A stretch of DNA of 64,000 nucleotides from Sphingobacterium sp. N143 (GTDB lineage: Bacteria > Bacteroidota > Bacteroidia > Sphingobacteriales > Sphingobacteriaceae). Where the stretch lies: assembly GCF_030325625.1 (NCBI RefSeq), contig NZ_JACAIS010000006.1:274339-338338 (forward strand), read 5' to 3'. This document shows positions 1 through 8,618 of this stretch, in pieces. A program made the translations under genes and the position numbers. How positions within the stretch are numbered: the stretch's first letter is position 1; each line of letters opens with the position of its first letter. The notes beneath the pieces are model-generated. The model searched no databases. It was not told the origin of the DNA and saw only the letters and a program-made list of their open reading frames with translations.

Positions 1-369
1 AATACAACTGATAGAAATGAGCTCGACGAAATGAACAATTAGCGCTAAATCCGTAAAAAAAGTTGAAATGGATATTTCTTCGCCCGATGGTAGGATCAGC
101 ATGCATTTTTTGATAAGACCTGTAATACTTGACCGATAGTTTTCCCTACTCTGAGCGTCGGGGATAACGTCTTCATCAATAATGATCTTTAGCGCCGGAT
201 AGCGATTTTTATAAAACTGTGCCAATAGCTGAGGGGAAAGCATCTCGAAGTAGCCCTGGCCAACCATCTTTTCGAAAAGTAGCTTCATCGACTTTGTAAA
301 GGCATGATATCTCTCTCGTGTCTCTTTAGCGGTATTAACTGGAGCTTTAGTTTTCTTTTTCCTTTTCAT
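1..369 (-). CDS. Uncharacterised protein, C-terminus beyond window
   Basis: The reading frame is open from an ATG to the left edge of the window, giving at least 123 residues with no stop. The N-terminus is very basic (MKRKKKTKAP) and is followed by mixed helical sequence with no motif I recognise. It starts two bases after the stop codon of the larger gene transcribed ahead of it, so the two are almost certainly co-transcribed and perhaps translationally coupled. The function is unknown and the C-terminal part cannot be seen. The frame was too close to the edge to be closed, so the gene is recorded as partial. Confidence 0.6.
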   Translation of the reverse strand, partial: MKRKKKTKAPVNTAKETRERYHAFTKSMKLLFEKMVGQGYFEMLSPQLLAQFYKNRYPALKIIIDEDVIPDAQSRENYRSSITGLIKKCMLILPSGEEISISTFFTDLALIVHFVELISISCI

Positions 370-371
370 AT

Positions 372-2165
372 TTAGGTCCCCCCTTCTTCATAAGGATTTT
401 GAGCAGCAATAATCAATGATTCTGCCAACAGCATAAACATGTGTTTTTTAGTCTGTGATTCAATAGCATAGCCAGCATCCAGAAGTGTTGGCACCAACAT
501 GTCATATATCTCCTTGGTTTTTCCGACTTTCTGCTCTACAGCATTCATATTATCGCCTGACCGCATGTAAACATGTACCAAATAGTCGATTAGCTTTTGT
601 TGCTCGCTGTCGCTATAAGGATAGTTATACCATTCTTCGATGGCATCCTCCAGCACCATCACCCACGTACTTATTTTATTAAACTTTTGGCGCTCAACAT
701 AATGTTTCTGATCTGTCAAGTGCTCAATCTCAAACATCAATAGTGTCATCACATCGTTATGCTGGTAAGCATGATCCAGAATACGGATTAGATCGCTCTT
801 TTTGACATCACCCGTATCGGTAATCGTGAGCTCATCTGTCATCTGCTGCATAAGCGTATGATAAAGTTCGACCACTTTTGGGGGTTTGTCCATTTCCCCT
901 TTTTCGGTAAAATGCGATAAAGGTGTAAACCCGAGACGATCTTGTAGGTATTGGCCCAAGATCGCTCCACTCTCTCTACTTCCGTCTAGTTTGTCCAAGG
1001 GCAGATTCATATCGGGGACAACCATATTTAGGATCCGGCCAAATTCTTGCATCCCTAAATCGCCTACATAGGGCCGCTGCGTGTAACTGGTATAAAATTC
1101 GAGCTGATCTGCACTTGGTGTACACAGCTCAAAGGATTGATCGCAGACCGTAATAATAGCTTCCGTCAGCATTTGCTCCTCTTCGTCAGTTAGCGTAAAT
1201 CTTTTCTTTTGCTCATGCAGCTGCTGTGCCATCCAAAAATATGCCTCTGCCAAAAGATTTGCGGAGTTTCCCATAACCCGATAATAACAAGCTTTGACCT
1301 CCTGCTCACGTGCCTTACTCTTAATTCGATCCTCCTTGAGGTCTAAATATTCTTCTTTGACCTCGTAAAACTTGTCGATCAGTTGATTTCGGTTGAAACA
1401 GCGCGCAATAATCCTTAAGCAATTCATTTGTTCCTCAGAAAATACATCATCTTCTAAATGAGCGAAAGCACTCTCGAAAGTCCGTTTGACTGCATCTAGG
1501 GGCTGAGACTCTACACTTACGGAAATACCCATGCTTTGCAGCATGAGACATTCACACAGATGAGTAAAACGCTGGTCGCTTACCTGATAGCTCTTAACTT
1601 CAAGCAGCATGGCATCAATGGAGTTCAATAGTTGCCCATCAACATTCGAGACAAAAAAATCTAGCGAACTTTGCGTTTCTGTAGCAACATCCATTGCAAA
1701 TTTCCTCAATACTGGGTAACGGTCTGCCATATCCAGCAAATGGCTGGGTCGGATATACAAGTCTAAATAATCCGATTCGCCCTCCTCTGGTTCATAGGCC
1801 ATGATGTGATCATTCTGCCAAAATAGACGACATTGCCCTTCAGTATAGCGGCTTTGTTCCTGCCCATTGGCAAATCTAGTAAGACAGTTTTCAAGCACTT
1901 GTATATGAAAGGTGACGATGGGCTGAGTGGGAATAGTGTATATTTCTTTTTCCTCTTCCATAAAGCAGTTGGAGAAGCAGGCGGTAATATTGTTGCCATA
2001 GATGTAATGGCATTTGAATGTAGAATCGTCAAAGATATATTCTTGAAAAGTGAAGATCGGCTCCAGACCTGTGGGATTAGAATCGACACAAACGTTTGGT
2101 AACTCTGGCTTATCACTAAGAAAAACTTGTAAAACGGGATGTTGATCTGCTGACTCTAGGTTCAT
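372..2165 (-). CDS. Uncharacterised 597-aa cytoplasmic protein
   Basis: I do not recognise this family with certainty. The protein is long, acidic, and has no signal peptide or membrane segment. Residues of about 35-150 (FTFQEYIFDD onward) look like the beta-rich sensing domain found at the front of Sphingobacteriaceae AraC-type regulators, but no helix-turn-helix follows. The remainder is helical, with a charged stretch around residues 265-290 that may form a short coiled coil. It is the first gene of a pair with the truncated gene two bases downstream. The start is the only ATG before a stop-rich upstream region. A ligand-sensing protein that lost its DNA-binding part is one possibility; this is inference. 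Confidence 0.6.
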   Translation of the reverse strand: MNLESADQHPVLQVFLSDKPELPNVCVDSNPTGLEPIFTFQEYIFDDSTFKCHYIYGNNITACFSNCFMEEEKEIYTIPTQPIVTFHIQVLENCLTRFANGQEQSRYTEGQCRLFWQNDHIMAYEPEEGESDYLDLYIRPSHLLDMADRYPVLRKFAMDVATETQSSLDFFVSNVDGQLLNSIDAMLLEVKSYQVSDQRFTHLCECLMLQSMGISVSVESQPLDAVKRTFESAFAHLEDDVFSEEQMNCLRIIARCFNRNQLIDKFYEVKEEYLDLKEDRIKSKAREQEVKACYYRVMGNSANLLAEAYFWMAQQLHEQKKRFTLTDEEEQMLTEAIITVCDQSFELCTPSADQLEFYTSYTQRPYVGDLGMQEFGRILNMVVPDMNLPLDKLDGSRESGAILGQYLQDRLGFTPLSHFTEKGEMDKPPKVVELYHTLMQQMTDELTITDTGDVKKSDLIRILDHAYQHNDVMTLLMFEIEHLTDQKHYVERQKFNKISTWVMVLEDAIEEWYNYPYSDSEQQKLIDYLVHVYMRSGDNMNAVEQKVGKTKEIYDMLVPTLLDAGYAIESQTKKHMFMLLAESLIIAAQNPYEEGGT

Positions 2166-2447
2166 ATGGATATTGGTTAAAATAGTTCATGATTCGCACA
2201 GCGCAGCTGCAGAAATCATATCAGAAAAATATCGCTTAACGAATAGTCAATAACTTGGCTAAACTGTTTATAACTTTAAGATAGGAAATTTAATCAATTA
2301 AGCAAATAAGTATTAAATAATTAAGCGCTTACTGTGTTTTTTTTTAGTTTTGAATGTAGCTAACTAGGAGTAGATTAATCTTGGCAATTAGAGATTATTT
2401 CGAACTTGAGCCATAGCTTATTAAGGGGTAATCAAATCTATCGAAAT

Positions 2448-2864
2448 ATGTTACGAAAAATATTTGTTAATTGCATTATCGCATTTATTCTCTTTCCGAT
2501 TCTTATTTTTATTAGGGATTTACTAGTTCCTTCAGTTGAATGGAACAACAGTATAGCTATTCCAAAGTTTTTATCTTTTCTTTATGATACTGGTTACCCA
2601 TATATTTCTATTGCATTCTTACTCATAATTCTTTTACCCTTTCAATTGATAAAGAATTATTTTAACAAGAAAGGTAAACATTTGAGTTTATTAAATAGAG
2701 TAGGGATTTTTAGCGTGCTCTTTATACTGATGATCTTCATTTTATGGGGAAGAGATGTGGTGTCTGTTGTTTTGTTTTATTATCTATTAATAAGTGTAGT
2801 CATAGCAACACTGCTTTATTTCTTTGTAGACAGATATGAAGAGAGAAAATTCCAAATAGACTAA
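2448..2864 (+). CDS. Small integral membrane protein, unknown function
   Basis: This is a protein of 138 residues dominated by hydrophobic segments, with about four predicted membrane helices: one near the N-terminus after MLRKIF, one around residues 40-60 and two in the C-terminal half. A charged tail (RYEERKFQID) follows. The frame extends upstream to a TTG, but the ATG chosen here places a basic N-terminus directly before the first helix and is more plausible. No family is recognised. It stands alone between an unrelated convergent region and the gene for a small soluble protein. Confidence 0.5.
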   Translation: MLRKIFVNCIIAFILFPILIFIRDLLVPSVEWNNSIAIPKFLSFLYDTGYPYISIAFLLIILLPFQLIKNYFNKKGKHLSLLNRVGIFSVLFILMIFILWGRDVVSVVLFYYLLISVVIATLLYFFVDRYEERKFQID

Positions 2865-3003
2865 TCATCATCATGAAGTAACCTCAAACTACCGCATCGA
2901 TAAAAGTCGTGTTTATGTAATGGCATCTCTCAAATTTGCGCACTCAAGATCACTGCTCCACTGATGACGAAATCTCAATACACGAAACAGGACGAATAGA
3001 AAA

Positions 3004-3531
3004 ATGATCATTGAAGGCCAAATAATAAACCGTCCCTATTCTGGAGAATACGAAGAAAGAATCTATGATAATAATAGCCCATGGAATTCCCAGAATTGGA
3101 CATATATCAAATTTACAAATGATGATTATTCAGAGTGGTGTGGTGTTTTTAGGGGTTTTCCAAAAGATGTATCGATTTCTCTAGTAAAAAATATCGTCTT
3201 GGTTTTGACCTCAGATTACCTATATCAACTTAATGCTATCAATGGAGACCTAGTGGATTTAGAGGAACAACCACAATATAGAAACTTAACTGCAACACCT
3301 TTCGGGGATTTTATCTTATCAGACTATTATAATGTTATTAGGATCATAAATAGTATACAACATAAAGAGACGATTTCAAGCCCAATTGAGATGGACGATA
3401 TCAAGTTCACAACTTGGAGTGGACCTATACTTGAGTTTACCTGTGATGAGTTTTGTAATTGGGACAGGCACTTGGATATGATTTATGATAGTGAAAAAAA
3501 TAAAATTGAGATCAAGAATGAAGATAACTGA
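3004..3531 (+). CDS. Uncharacterised beta-rich protein, immunity-like
   Basis: This is a soluble protein of 175 residues, rich in aromatic and acidic residues, with alternating short beta-type segments (NIVLVLTSDYLYQLNAINGD) like a partial beta-propeller. No catalytic motif is visible. It resembles in style the 190-residue protein encoded at 51606-52178, which has similar repeated segments. Proteins of this size and composition are common as immunity proteins of polymorphic toxins in Bacteroidota, but no toxin gene is seen nearby. The next gene overlaps its last codons, so the two are likely co-expressed. Confidence 0.55.
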   Translation: MIIEGQIINRPYSGEYEERIYDNNSPWNSQNWTYIKFTNDDYSEWCGVFRGFPKDVSISLVKNIVLVLTSDYLYQLNAINGDLVDLEEQPQYRNLTATPFGDFILSDYYNVIRIINSIQHKETISSPIEMDDIKFTTWSGPILEFTCDEFCNWDRHLDMIYDSEKNKIEIKNEDN

Positions 3532-4015
3532 TTTTGAAATTACAGGCAACAATGGAATTGTTTCTAAATCGTTCAACAATTTAAGAATTAAAAGTTTTGC
3601 TGAAGCCTGTCAATGGGTGGAAAGCCTCGATTATAAACGCAACCACAATAAAAATAATAAACTGGTTTTGTTTGATGAGTTATGTGGAACTTGCAGTACA
3701 AAACATGCACTCTTGAAAAGATTGGCTGATGAAAATGAGGACAACAGTCTAAGGCTTATATTGGGCATTTTCACCATGAATAGTAAAAATACTCCTGCTA
3801 TCAAGGATGTTCTAACCAATTATGATCTAAGATATATTCCCGAAGCCCACAATTATCTGCGAAATCATAATCACATCTTGGACTTTACTGGCATTGGGGT
3901 CAACATCGACATTATATCCAAACTACATATTCCTGTCATTTTGGAGGAGTCTTTTTCGTGTATCATTTATTTTTCTTTATATATTCCGTCCAAAGTTGGA
4001 TATCCTCTTCATTGA
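3518..4015 (+). CDS. Uncharacterised 165-aa protein, possibly truncated
   Basis: The frame overlaps the stop of the preceding gene, and the chosen ATG gives MKITDFEITG at the N-terminus. The central part contains LFDELCGTCSTKHALL and further conserved-looking segments up to about residue 145 (IPVILEE). The last 18 or so residues are hydrophobic, unlike the rest, and lie antisense to the 3' end of the convergent gene. The natural C-terminus may therefore have been lost and replaced by read-through. No function is assigned. An upstream in-frame ATG exists but would start inside the previous gene. Confidence 0.55.
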   Translation: MKITDFEITGNNGIVSKSFNNLRIKSFAEACQWVESLDYKRNHNKNNKLVLFDELCGTCSTKHALLKRLADENEDNSLRLILGIFTMNSKNTPAIKDVLTNYDLRYIPEAHNYLRNHNHILDFTGIGVNIDIISKLHIPVILEESFSCIIYFSLYIPSKVGYPLH

Positions 4016-4367
4016 AAAACATTTGTTGAGTTCCAGTGAAACGAATTAGATACTTCATAGTTGTATCATAATAGATAAAGACACCATACATACCTTTCAT
4101 TGGCCCTGTAGTGACGGTCACGCCATCACCAATTTTAAACTTGAGGTCCTTATACATACTTTTTTTTTGTTTTTTTTTCGTACGTCTACTTTCTTTTCTA
4201 GACAATATGGTATCTTGTTCACTGAATTTCAATATTGACAATTTTTTCGATCCGTGATATGATCGTGATTCTGTATTTAGCGAGCTATTAATCCTTCGTG
4301 TAGACGCTACGGTATTTGCCCCGATAAAGAAACAAAAAACAGCAATTGCAGTAGTTTTAAAGTTCAT
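3963..4367 (-). CDS. Secreted KOW-motif protein, unknown function
   Basis: This 134-residue protein begins with a signal peptide (MNFKTTAIAVFCFFIGANTV). A very basic linker of about 40 residues rich in Lys and Arg follows, and then a KOW-like beta module: FKIGDGVTVTTGPMKGMYGV, the usual xxGDxVxVxxGxxKGxxG pattern of NusG/L24-type domains. The combination of an export signal and a KOW module suggests a periplasmic or membrane-associated protein, not a ribosomal one. Its promoter, with a perfect 32-bp palindrome, is listed separately. The 3' end overlaps the convergent gene by about 50 bases. Confidence 0.6.
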   Translation of the reverse strand: MNFKTTAIAVFCFFIGANTVASTRRINSSLNTESRSYHGSKKLSILKFSEQDTILSRKESRRTKKKQKKSMYKDLKFKIGDGVTVTTGPMKGMYGVFIYYDTTMKYLIRFTGTQQMFFNEEDIQLWTEYIKKNK

Positions 4368-4484
4368 TTTAATAAGAAAATTAACACATCATTAGTAAAT
4401 TCAAAAGGTATTATACACCTTAGCCCTCCTTTATTACGTAGCCAAGTACAGGTATAAATAGTACCGATATAATTTATAACATTC

Positions 4485-4537
4485 CAAAATTAAGATTTGA
4501 TTGTCTTTTATTTCTTTAACTAGTTAAAGAAATAAAA
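4485..4537 (-). promoter_or_regulatory. Palindromic operator and promoter for the KOW gene
   Basis: A perfect 32-bp inverted repeat with no spacer (4506-4537, core TTTAACTAGTTAAA) is centred 29.5 nt upstream of a Bacteroidota -7 element TAATTTTG (4485-4492, minus strand). That places the palindrome centre near -41.5, where activators usually bind. The same 14-bp core recurs in front of the isochorismatase gene at 23001-23690, also about 29.5 nt from a -7-like octamer. A dimeric regulator is the likely ligand; its identity is unknown. Confidence 0.55.
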
Positions 4538-4845
4538 TTAATATCTCTCGATCATATGCGTACGGAAAGATTACCGGTGGAAAGTGTAAACCACCGAAAA
4601 AACGAAACTAGCCCCAAAGTTTCTAACCAATATTCGTTAAAAAAGATGGGAAATAGATTTTTGATATCAACATATTTAATTAGAGCACGACTGCAATCAA
4701 CTTTTAAAATTGTAACACGATCAGATTACAGCAAAAAAACTTTATTTCGCAAAATTCACAACCAAGAAACATACCTATATAAATCATCACTTGCGTGCAA
4801 AACGATTAGGAAAAACGCATAAAAACTAGAGGCGAAAGCCAATTA

Positions 4846-4891
4846 TGTGATTCTGATCACACATTTATTTCATATGATATATCTAATTTTG
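4846..4891 (+). promoter_or_regulatory. Crp-type box and -7 element of the arginase gene
   Basis: TGTGATTCTGATCACA (4846-4861) is a perfect TGTGA-N6-TCACA Crp consensus. A TAATTTTG -7 element (4884-4891) follows, with the box centre 30.5 nt upstream of it, matching class II Crp/Fnr activation. The regulator could be one of the Crp/Fnr paralogues encoded downstream, for example the gene at 6303. Confidence 0.6.
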
Positions 4892-4956
4892 AATTTAATT
4901 AAGTAATCAGGTAAAAATACCTCAAATATTATTTCCGTCTAAAGAACATAATAAAT

Positions 4957-5892
4957 ATGAAAAACAACAATTTATTTAATAATAAAGAAAACCATAGAGA
5001 GGTGTACTCTACCCTTCGCCTTTTATTCCCACAATGGCAAGGTGGTAATAATGCAGCCTATATATTCGGTTCAGAAATGCTTGATTGGCTAGCGCCGCAT
5101 ACCGACGGTCCTGTTGAAAAAGTCACCGTCCAGAATCCAAGTAATGTTCCGTTGGAGGTAGAAGATGGTATTGTAGCTAAAGAAGCACTACTTACGCAAG
5201 CGCAAGATGCACGTAAGCTAATTGAGAAACATAACCCCGAGCGAATCGTAATTTTAGGTGGAGACTGTCTAGTATCATTATCCCCTTTTGCGTACTTGAA
5301 TAAAAAATACAACGGAGATCTAGCAATATTATGGGTAGACACGCATCCCGATGTGATGAATAAGTCAGTTTATCAAAATGGACACGCTATGGTTATGGGG
5401 AACCTTTTGGGACAAGGGGATGAAGATTTTGTAAATTTGGTGCCTCAACCAGTAAAACCCAGCCATGTTATGTTTGCTGGCGTACGTGAGACCCTCCCTG
5501 AGCTGCCTGAAGTGCGTATTATGGAAAAGAATTTCTTCGAACACTTTCAATTACGTAGTGTAAGTCCCGAAGAATTAGCGAATAACAATACATCTGTTAT
5601 CGATTGGTTAAAGGAAATCGGTGTTCGAAACATTGCTATACACGTCGATCTCGATGTACTTGACCCGAAGCTGTTTCGTTCTCTATTGTTTTCTAATCCA
5701 GATCCATCGTTACCTAGTATAATCGGATCTCCATCTGGAGGAATGACTATGACACAAGTTACGAAACTCCTTTCCGAAGTATCAGAGCATGTGGAAGTTG
5801 TGGGACTGAGCATTACGGAACATTTGCCCTGGGATGCGATGGCACTAAAAAATATGCTTTCTAATCTACCTTTGATAGGCGGAAAGAAGTAG
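4957..5892 (+). CDS. Arginase/agmatinase-family ureohydrolase
   Basis: This 311-residue protein of the ureohydrolase superfamily would hydrolyse a guanidino compound (arginine, agmatine or similar) using a binuclear manganese centre. The three metal-binding signatures are present in order: GGDC at about 101-104, DTHPD at about 128-132 and DLDVLDP at about 231-237. In classical arginases the first motif is GGDH, so a metal ligand His is replaced by Cys here. That variant occurs in an uncharacterised arginase-like branch, and the substrate is therefore uncertain. There is no signal peptide. The gene stands alone, behind a perfect Crp-type operator and before a hairpin terminator, and is probably controlled by a Crp/Fnr regulator. 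Confidence 0.75.
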   Translation: MKNNNLFNNKENHREVYSTLRLLFPQWQGGNNAAYIFGSEMLDWLAPHTDGPVEKVTVQNPSNVPLEVEDGIVAKEALLTQAQDARKLIEKHNPERIVILGGDCLVSLSPFAYLNKKYNGDLAILWVDTHPDVMNKSVYQNGHAMVMGNLLGQGDEDFVNLVPQPVKPSHVMFAGVRETLPELPEVRIMEKNFFEHFQLRSVSPEELANNNTSVIDWLKEIGVRNIAIHVDLDVLDPKLFRSLLFSNPDPSLPSIIGSPSGGMTMTQVTKLLSEVSEHVEVVGLSITEHLPWDAMALKNMLSNLPLIGGKK

Positions 5893-6302
5893 GGATGCAA
5901 ACTTGTCCGAATAATCTTTAATAATATTGTTTGGACAAGTTGGCTCAAAAGTTAATGGTTTGACTGGATTAAAAGGATTCCATTTTTACTAAAGCAAAAT
6001 TACTTTTACTCTCAAACCCTTTATTTTAAAATAACTTCATTTTCTAACGCTACCTTTGATTAAATCTCAGAAAACGCAGAACAGGACTTCCCTCTGTTTG
6101 TTCATTTGCTTAGGCAGTCTTAACATTCTCCCAATTTATACCATAAAGGAATTACCTCTTCATTAACATTCCTCGAGTGACCGTTGCATCGAATTACTAA
6201 ATTCGTCTCTAATTTCTTTTTATTGGCAGAAAACAACATCCCTTCTTTAATACGAATTACATTTATTTTTATTAAATTTATTGTATTTTTATCAGGATTG
6301 CG
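5893..6302. other. Intergenic region, terminator only
   Basis: Apart from the hairpin behind the arginase-family gene, I see no gene, operator or repeat in this AT-rich stretch. The promoter of the following Crp/Fnr gene was not recognised. Confidence 0.4.
5900..5941 (+). terminator. Hairpin behind the arginase-family gene
   Basis: Arms AACTTGTCC and GGACAAGTT can pair across an AT-rich loop just after the stop codon. There is no clear T-run, so it may be a weak terminator or an mRNA 3'-end structure. Confidence 0.4.
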
Positions 6303-6923
6303 ATGTTACGAAAACATATCGAGGATATTGTACCGTTAAATGACGATGAATTTCAATTTATCAAAGAATTTTTTGATATTAAATTCTACAAGAAAGGTTC
6401 TTTTATAATAGAAGTGGACCAGCATGTAAAACACGTCTTTTTAGTAAAATCGGGACTTTTAAAATTGATTTATCACGATTCCTCTGGGAAGGAACATATT
6501 ATTTCGTTTGCTATGGAAGAGTGGTGGGAAACAGATTATTCGGCCTGGTTCTCAGGACATCCCGCTAAGTTAAGTCTGAAATGTATAGAGCACACCGAAG
6601 TTTATTGTCTTTCTTTAGATAGTTACCATATTCTTTGCAGTAAGCTTCAGAAAATGGAATCGTTTTTCCTTCATAAAGCTAATAGAGGACATCTGGCATC
6701 ACAAAATAGAATACTGTCATTTCTGACCGATTCTCCTCACGAAAAGTACTCACGATTGCTCTCCGTCCAACCAGCACTTATACAACGTGTTCCTAAAGCA
6801 ACGCTAGCAGCATATCTTGGTTTGTCTCGTGAAACATTGAGTAGATTATGGCGTACAAGTAAAGCAAATCGCAATCTGATAGTATTAGTAGGTTTAAAAG
6901 TTTTATTAATAAATTTAATTTAA
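6303..6923 (+). CDS. Crp/Fnr-family regulator 1
   Basis: This is a one-component transcription factor of 206 residues. Residues of about 15-115 form a cyclic-nucleotide-binding-like beta barrel (FIIEVDQHVKHVFLVKSGLL). Residues of about 150-185 form the winged helix-turn-helix (ATLAAYLGLSRETLSRLWRT). The N-terminal cysteine cluster of Fnr is absent, and the cNMP pocket is not of the classical Crp type, so the signal is unknown. The last 20 residues are hydrophobic and unusual. A second Crp/Fnr gene begins five bases after its stop, so the two form a unit. It is one of six intact paralogues in this window. Confidence 0.8.
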   Translation: MLRKHIEDIVPLNDDEFQFIKEFFDIKFYKKGSFIIEVDQHVKHVFLVKSGLLKLIYHDSSGKEHIISFAMEEWWETDYSAWFSGHPAKLSLKCIEHTEVYCLSLDSYHILCSKLQKMESFFLHKANRGHLASQNRILSFLTDSPHEKYSRLLSVQPALIQRVPKATLAAYLGLSRETLSRLWRTSKANRNLIVLVGLKVLLINLI

Positions 6924-6927
6924 CAAA

Positions 6928-7509
6928 ATGTATCAGATACTATTCAATTACATTCATAATTATTCTCAAATGATCCTTACATCAGAGGAAATGGAATTGA
7001 TAAAAAATACATTTCAACCAAAAAAATTGAGAAAAAGACAATATTTCTTACAAGAAGGAGATATCTCGAAATTTACCGCCTTTATTACGAAAGGGGCTAT
7101 GCGGCAATACTACGTTGATGAAAAAGGAGTAGAAAATGTTATAAACCTTTTTATAGAAAATTATTGGGCTACTGATAGGAAAAGCTTTTTTGATCTTAAA
7201 CCCTCTATTTTTTACATCGACGCTTGGGAAAACACAGATTTACTGATCATAACCAGAGCAGATATGGCCGAGTTAATGAAAAAAATCCCCGCCATAAACG
7301 AAATGATCCGAATAATGGACGACAAGAATGCTATTGCTTCACAAAATAGAATTAATGCCGCCATAAGTATTTCGGCAGAAATGAGATATGAAAATTTTCT
7401 AAAGTCATATCCACAATTTATTCAACGATTTCCACAGCATCAAATTGCATCATTTTTAGGTATCACAAAAGAGACACTAAGCCGCATCAAAAAAAAAACA
7501 CTCAAATAG
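6928..7509 (+). CDS. Crp/Fnr-family regulator 2
   Basis: This Crp/Fnr protein of 193 residues has the beta-barrel sensor domain (RQYFLQEGDISKFTAFITKG) and the C-terminal helix-turn-helix (HQIASFLGITKETLSRIKKK). It belongs to the same sub-type as the regulators encoded at 15954 and 29749, sharing KKQYLLQEGDI, ENWW-like and GITKxTLSRI segments, whereas the gene just ahead is more distant. It is followed by a 42-bp hairpin containing a perfect TTGAT-N4-ATCAA Fnr-type box and then by an SDR gene. The signal is unknown and no cysteine cluster is present. Confidence 0.8.
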   Translation: MYQILFNYIHNYSQMILTSEEMELIKNTFQPKKLRKRQYFLQEGDISKFTAFITKGAMRQYYVDEKGVENVINLFIENYWATDRKSFFDLKPSIFYIDAWENTDLLIITRADMAELMKKIPAINEMIRIMDDKNAIASQNRINAAISISAEMRYENFLKSYPQFIQRFPQHQIASFLGITKETLSRIKKKTLK

Positions 7510-7530
7510 GCCCCTGTCTTTGCTGCACTT

Positions 7531-7572
7531 GATAATAAATATCATTGATCAATATCAATGATATTTATTATC
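7531..7572. repeat. 42-bp perfect inverted repeat enclosing an Fnr-type box
   Basis: Two perfect 19-bp arms (7531-7549 and 7554-7572) are separated by CAAT. The centre reads TTGATCAATATCAA, the textbook Fnr half-site arrangement. No TAnnTTTG octamer lies at activator distance on either strand. It may be a terminator of the Crp/Fnr gene (TTTT follows), a repressor site, or both. Confidence 0.55.
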
Positions 7573-7691
7573 TTTTATCATCGTCCCACTCTCCGCACCT
7601 AACGTAATTTTACACTGAATAACTTACCAACAAAATGTCTGATTATACAGATTGGTGGAAGCAGTTCTCTATTTTAAAAACTACTACAAAC

Positions 7692-7740
7692 CAATATGTA
7701 AGACATATTGCAACAAAGAAATTGTTTACAATTAATTTAA
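7692..7740 (+). promoter_or_regulatory. Putative SDR promoter with palindrome
   Basis: CAATATGT and ACATATTG form perfect 8-bp arms around a three-base spacer (7692-7710). About 30 nt downstream of their centre, TAATTTAA (7733-7740) resembles the TAnnTTTG element. If real, transcription starts just before the ATG at 7755, which supports that start over the longer reading frame. Confidence 0.3.
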
Positions 7741-7754
7741 AAACAGATAAAATA

Positions 7755-8618
7755 ATGAGTAAAAAAGTCGTATTAATCACCGGAACAAATAGTGGATTTG
7801 GATGGCTTACAGCGAATAGCCTTGCTTCCCTTGGATATACCGTATACGGAACCATGCGCGATACTAATGGGAAAAACGCTGACAGAGCAAAAGCCCTAGC
7901 GCGTGTCGAAAATGTAACAGTCTTGGATGTATCATTAACAGATGAAAAAAGTGTTAAAAACGCTATTGAAACGATCGTCGCCAAAGAAGGTACAATCGAC
8001 ATTCTGATAAATAATGCAGGGGTAACAATGTTTGGTATCACTGAAAGTGCCAGCCCCTCTGATGTAAACAAAGTATTTGATGTCAACGTAATCGCTCCAT
8101 GGAGACTGATGAAATTAGCATTACCCTTTATGCGCAAACAAGGAGAAGGTTTAATAATTAATATATCAAGTGGCTACGGAAGATTCTCATCACCTTTCTT
8201 TGGTGTATACAGTGCATCAAAATTTGCTTTAGAAGGACTTAGCGAAAGCTCACACTATGAACTACGACCATTGGGAGTAGATGTAGCAATTATTCAGCCA
8301 GGCGGCTTTCCTACTGAAATGTCGCAGAAAATTCAATATGGTTCGGATGCTTCAGTTATTGATGAATATAAACCTTTAGCAGAGTTTCCGGAAAAAATGT
8401 TTGCTGCAATGGGGCAAATGTTTGATACGATCAAACCAAATCCACAAGAAGTTGCGGATGCAGTGATAAAATTAGTTAGCTTACCTCAAGGACAAAGACC
8501 ATTGAGAACAGTTGTGGATCCAAGTATCGGTGAAATTACTAAAAAAGCAAACGATGCTGTACATCAACAGTATACAAAAGTTTTAACTGCCTATGGATTA
8601 GAAGATCTTTTGAATTAA
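7755..8618 (+). CDS. Short-chain dehydrogenase/reductase
   Basis: This classical SDR oxidoreductase of 287 residues should use NAD(P)(H) on an unknown alcohol or carbonyl. TGTNSGFG at about 10-17 is the dinucleotide motif, NNAG at about 86-89 is structural, and Ser139 with YSASK (Tyr152, Lys156) forms the catalytic set. The Arg in GTMRD at about 35 suggests NADP preference. The frame extends 40 codons upstream, but those residues do not resemble the family and cover a likely promoter, so the ATG before SKKVVLITG is chosen. The gene follows a Crp/Fnr gene and ends in a strong terminator. SDRs next to such regulators are typical of this island. Confidence 0.8.
   Translation: MSKKVVLITGTNSGFGWLTANSLASLGYTVYGTMRDTNGKNADRAKALARVENVTVLDVSLTDEKSVKNAIETIVAKEGTIDILINNAGVTMFGITESASPSDVNKVFDVNVIAPWRLMKLALPFMRKQGEGLIINISSGYGRFSSPFFGVYSASKFALEGLSESSHYELRPLGVDVAIIQPGGFPTEMSQKIQYGSDASVIDEYKPLAEFPEKMFAAMGQMFDTIKPNPQEVADAVIKLVSLPQGQRPLRTVVDPSIGEITKKANDAVHQQYTKVLTAYGLEDLLN

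Larger units (their letters stand above)
4368..4956. other. Intergenic region with two divergent regulated promoters
   Basis: No convincing gene lies here. An 88-codon frame on the plus strand has poor composition and no start context, and it crosses promoter elements. The interval holds the palindromic promoter of the KOW gene and the Crp-box promoter of the arginase-family gene, each listed separately. Confidence 0.6.

Noticed and set aside
4556..4822. 88-codon plus-strand frame ahead of the arginase-family gene
   Set aside because: It has poor composition and no recognisable domain, and it sits in the promoter region between two divergent genes.
7635..7754. N-terminal extension of the SDR gene by 40 codons
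   Set aside because: The extra residues do not resemble the family, which starts directly before the TGxxxGxG motif, and the stretch carries a palindrome and a -7-like element.
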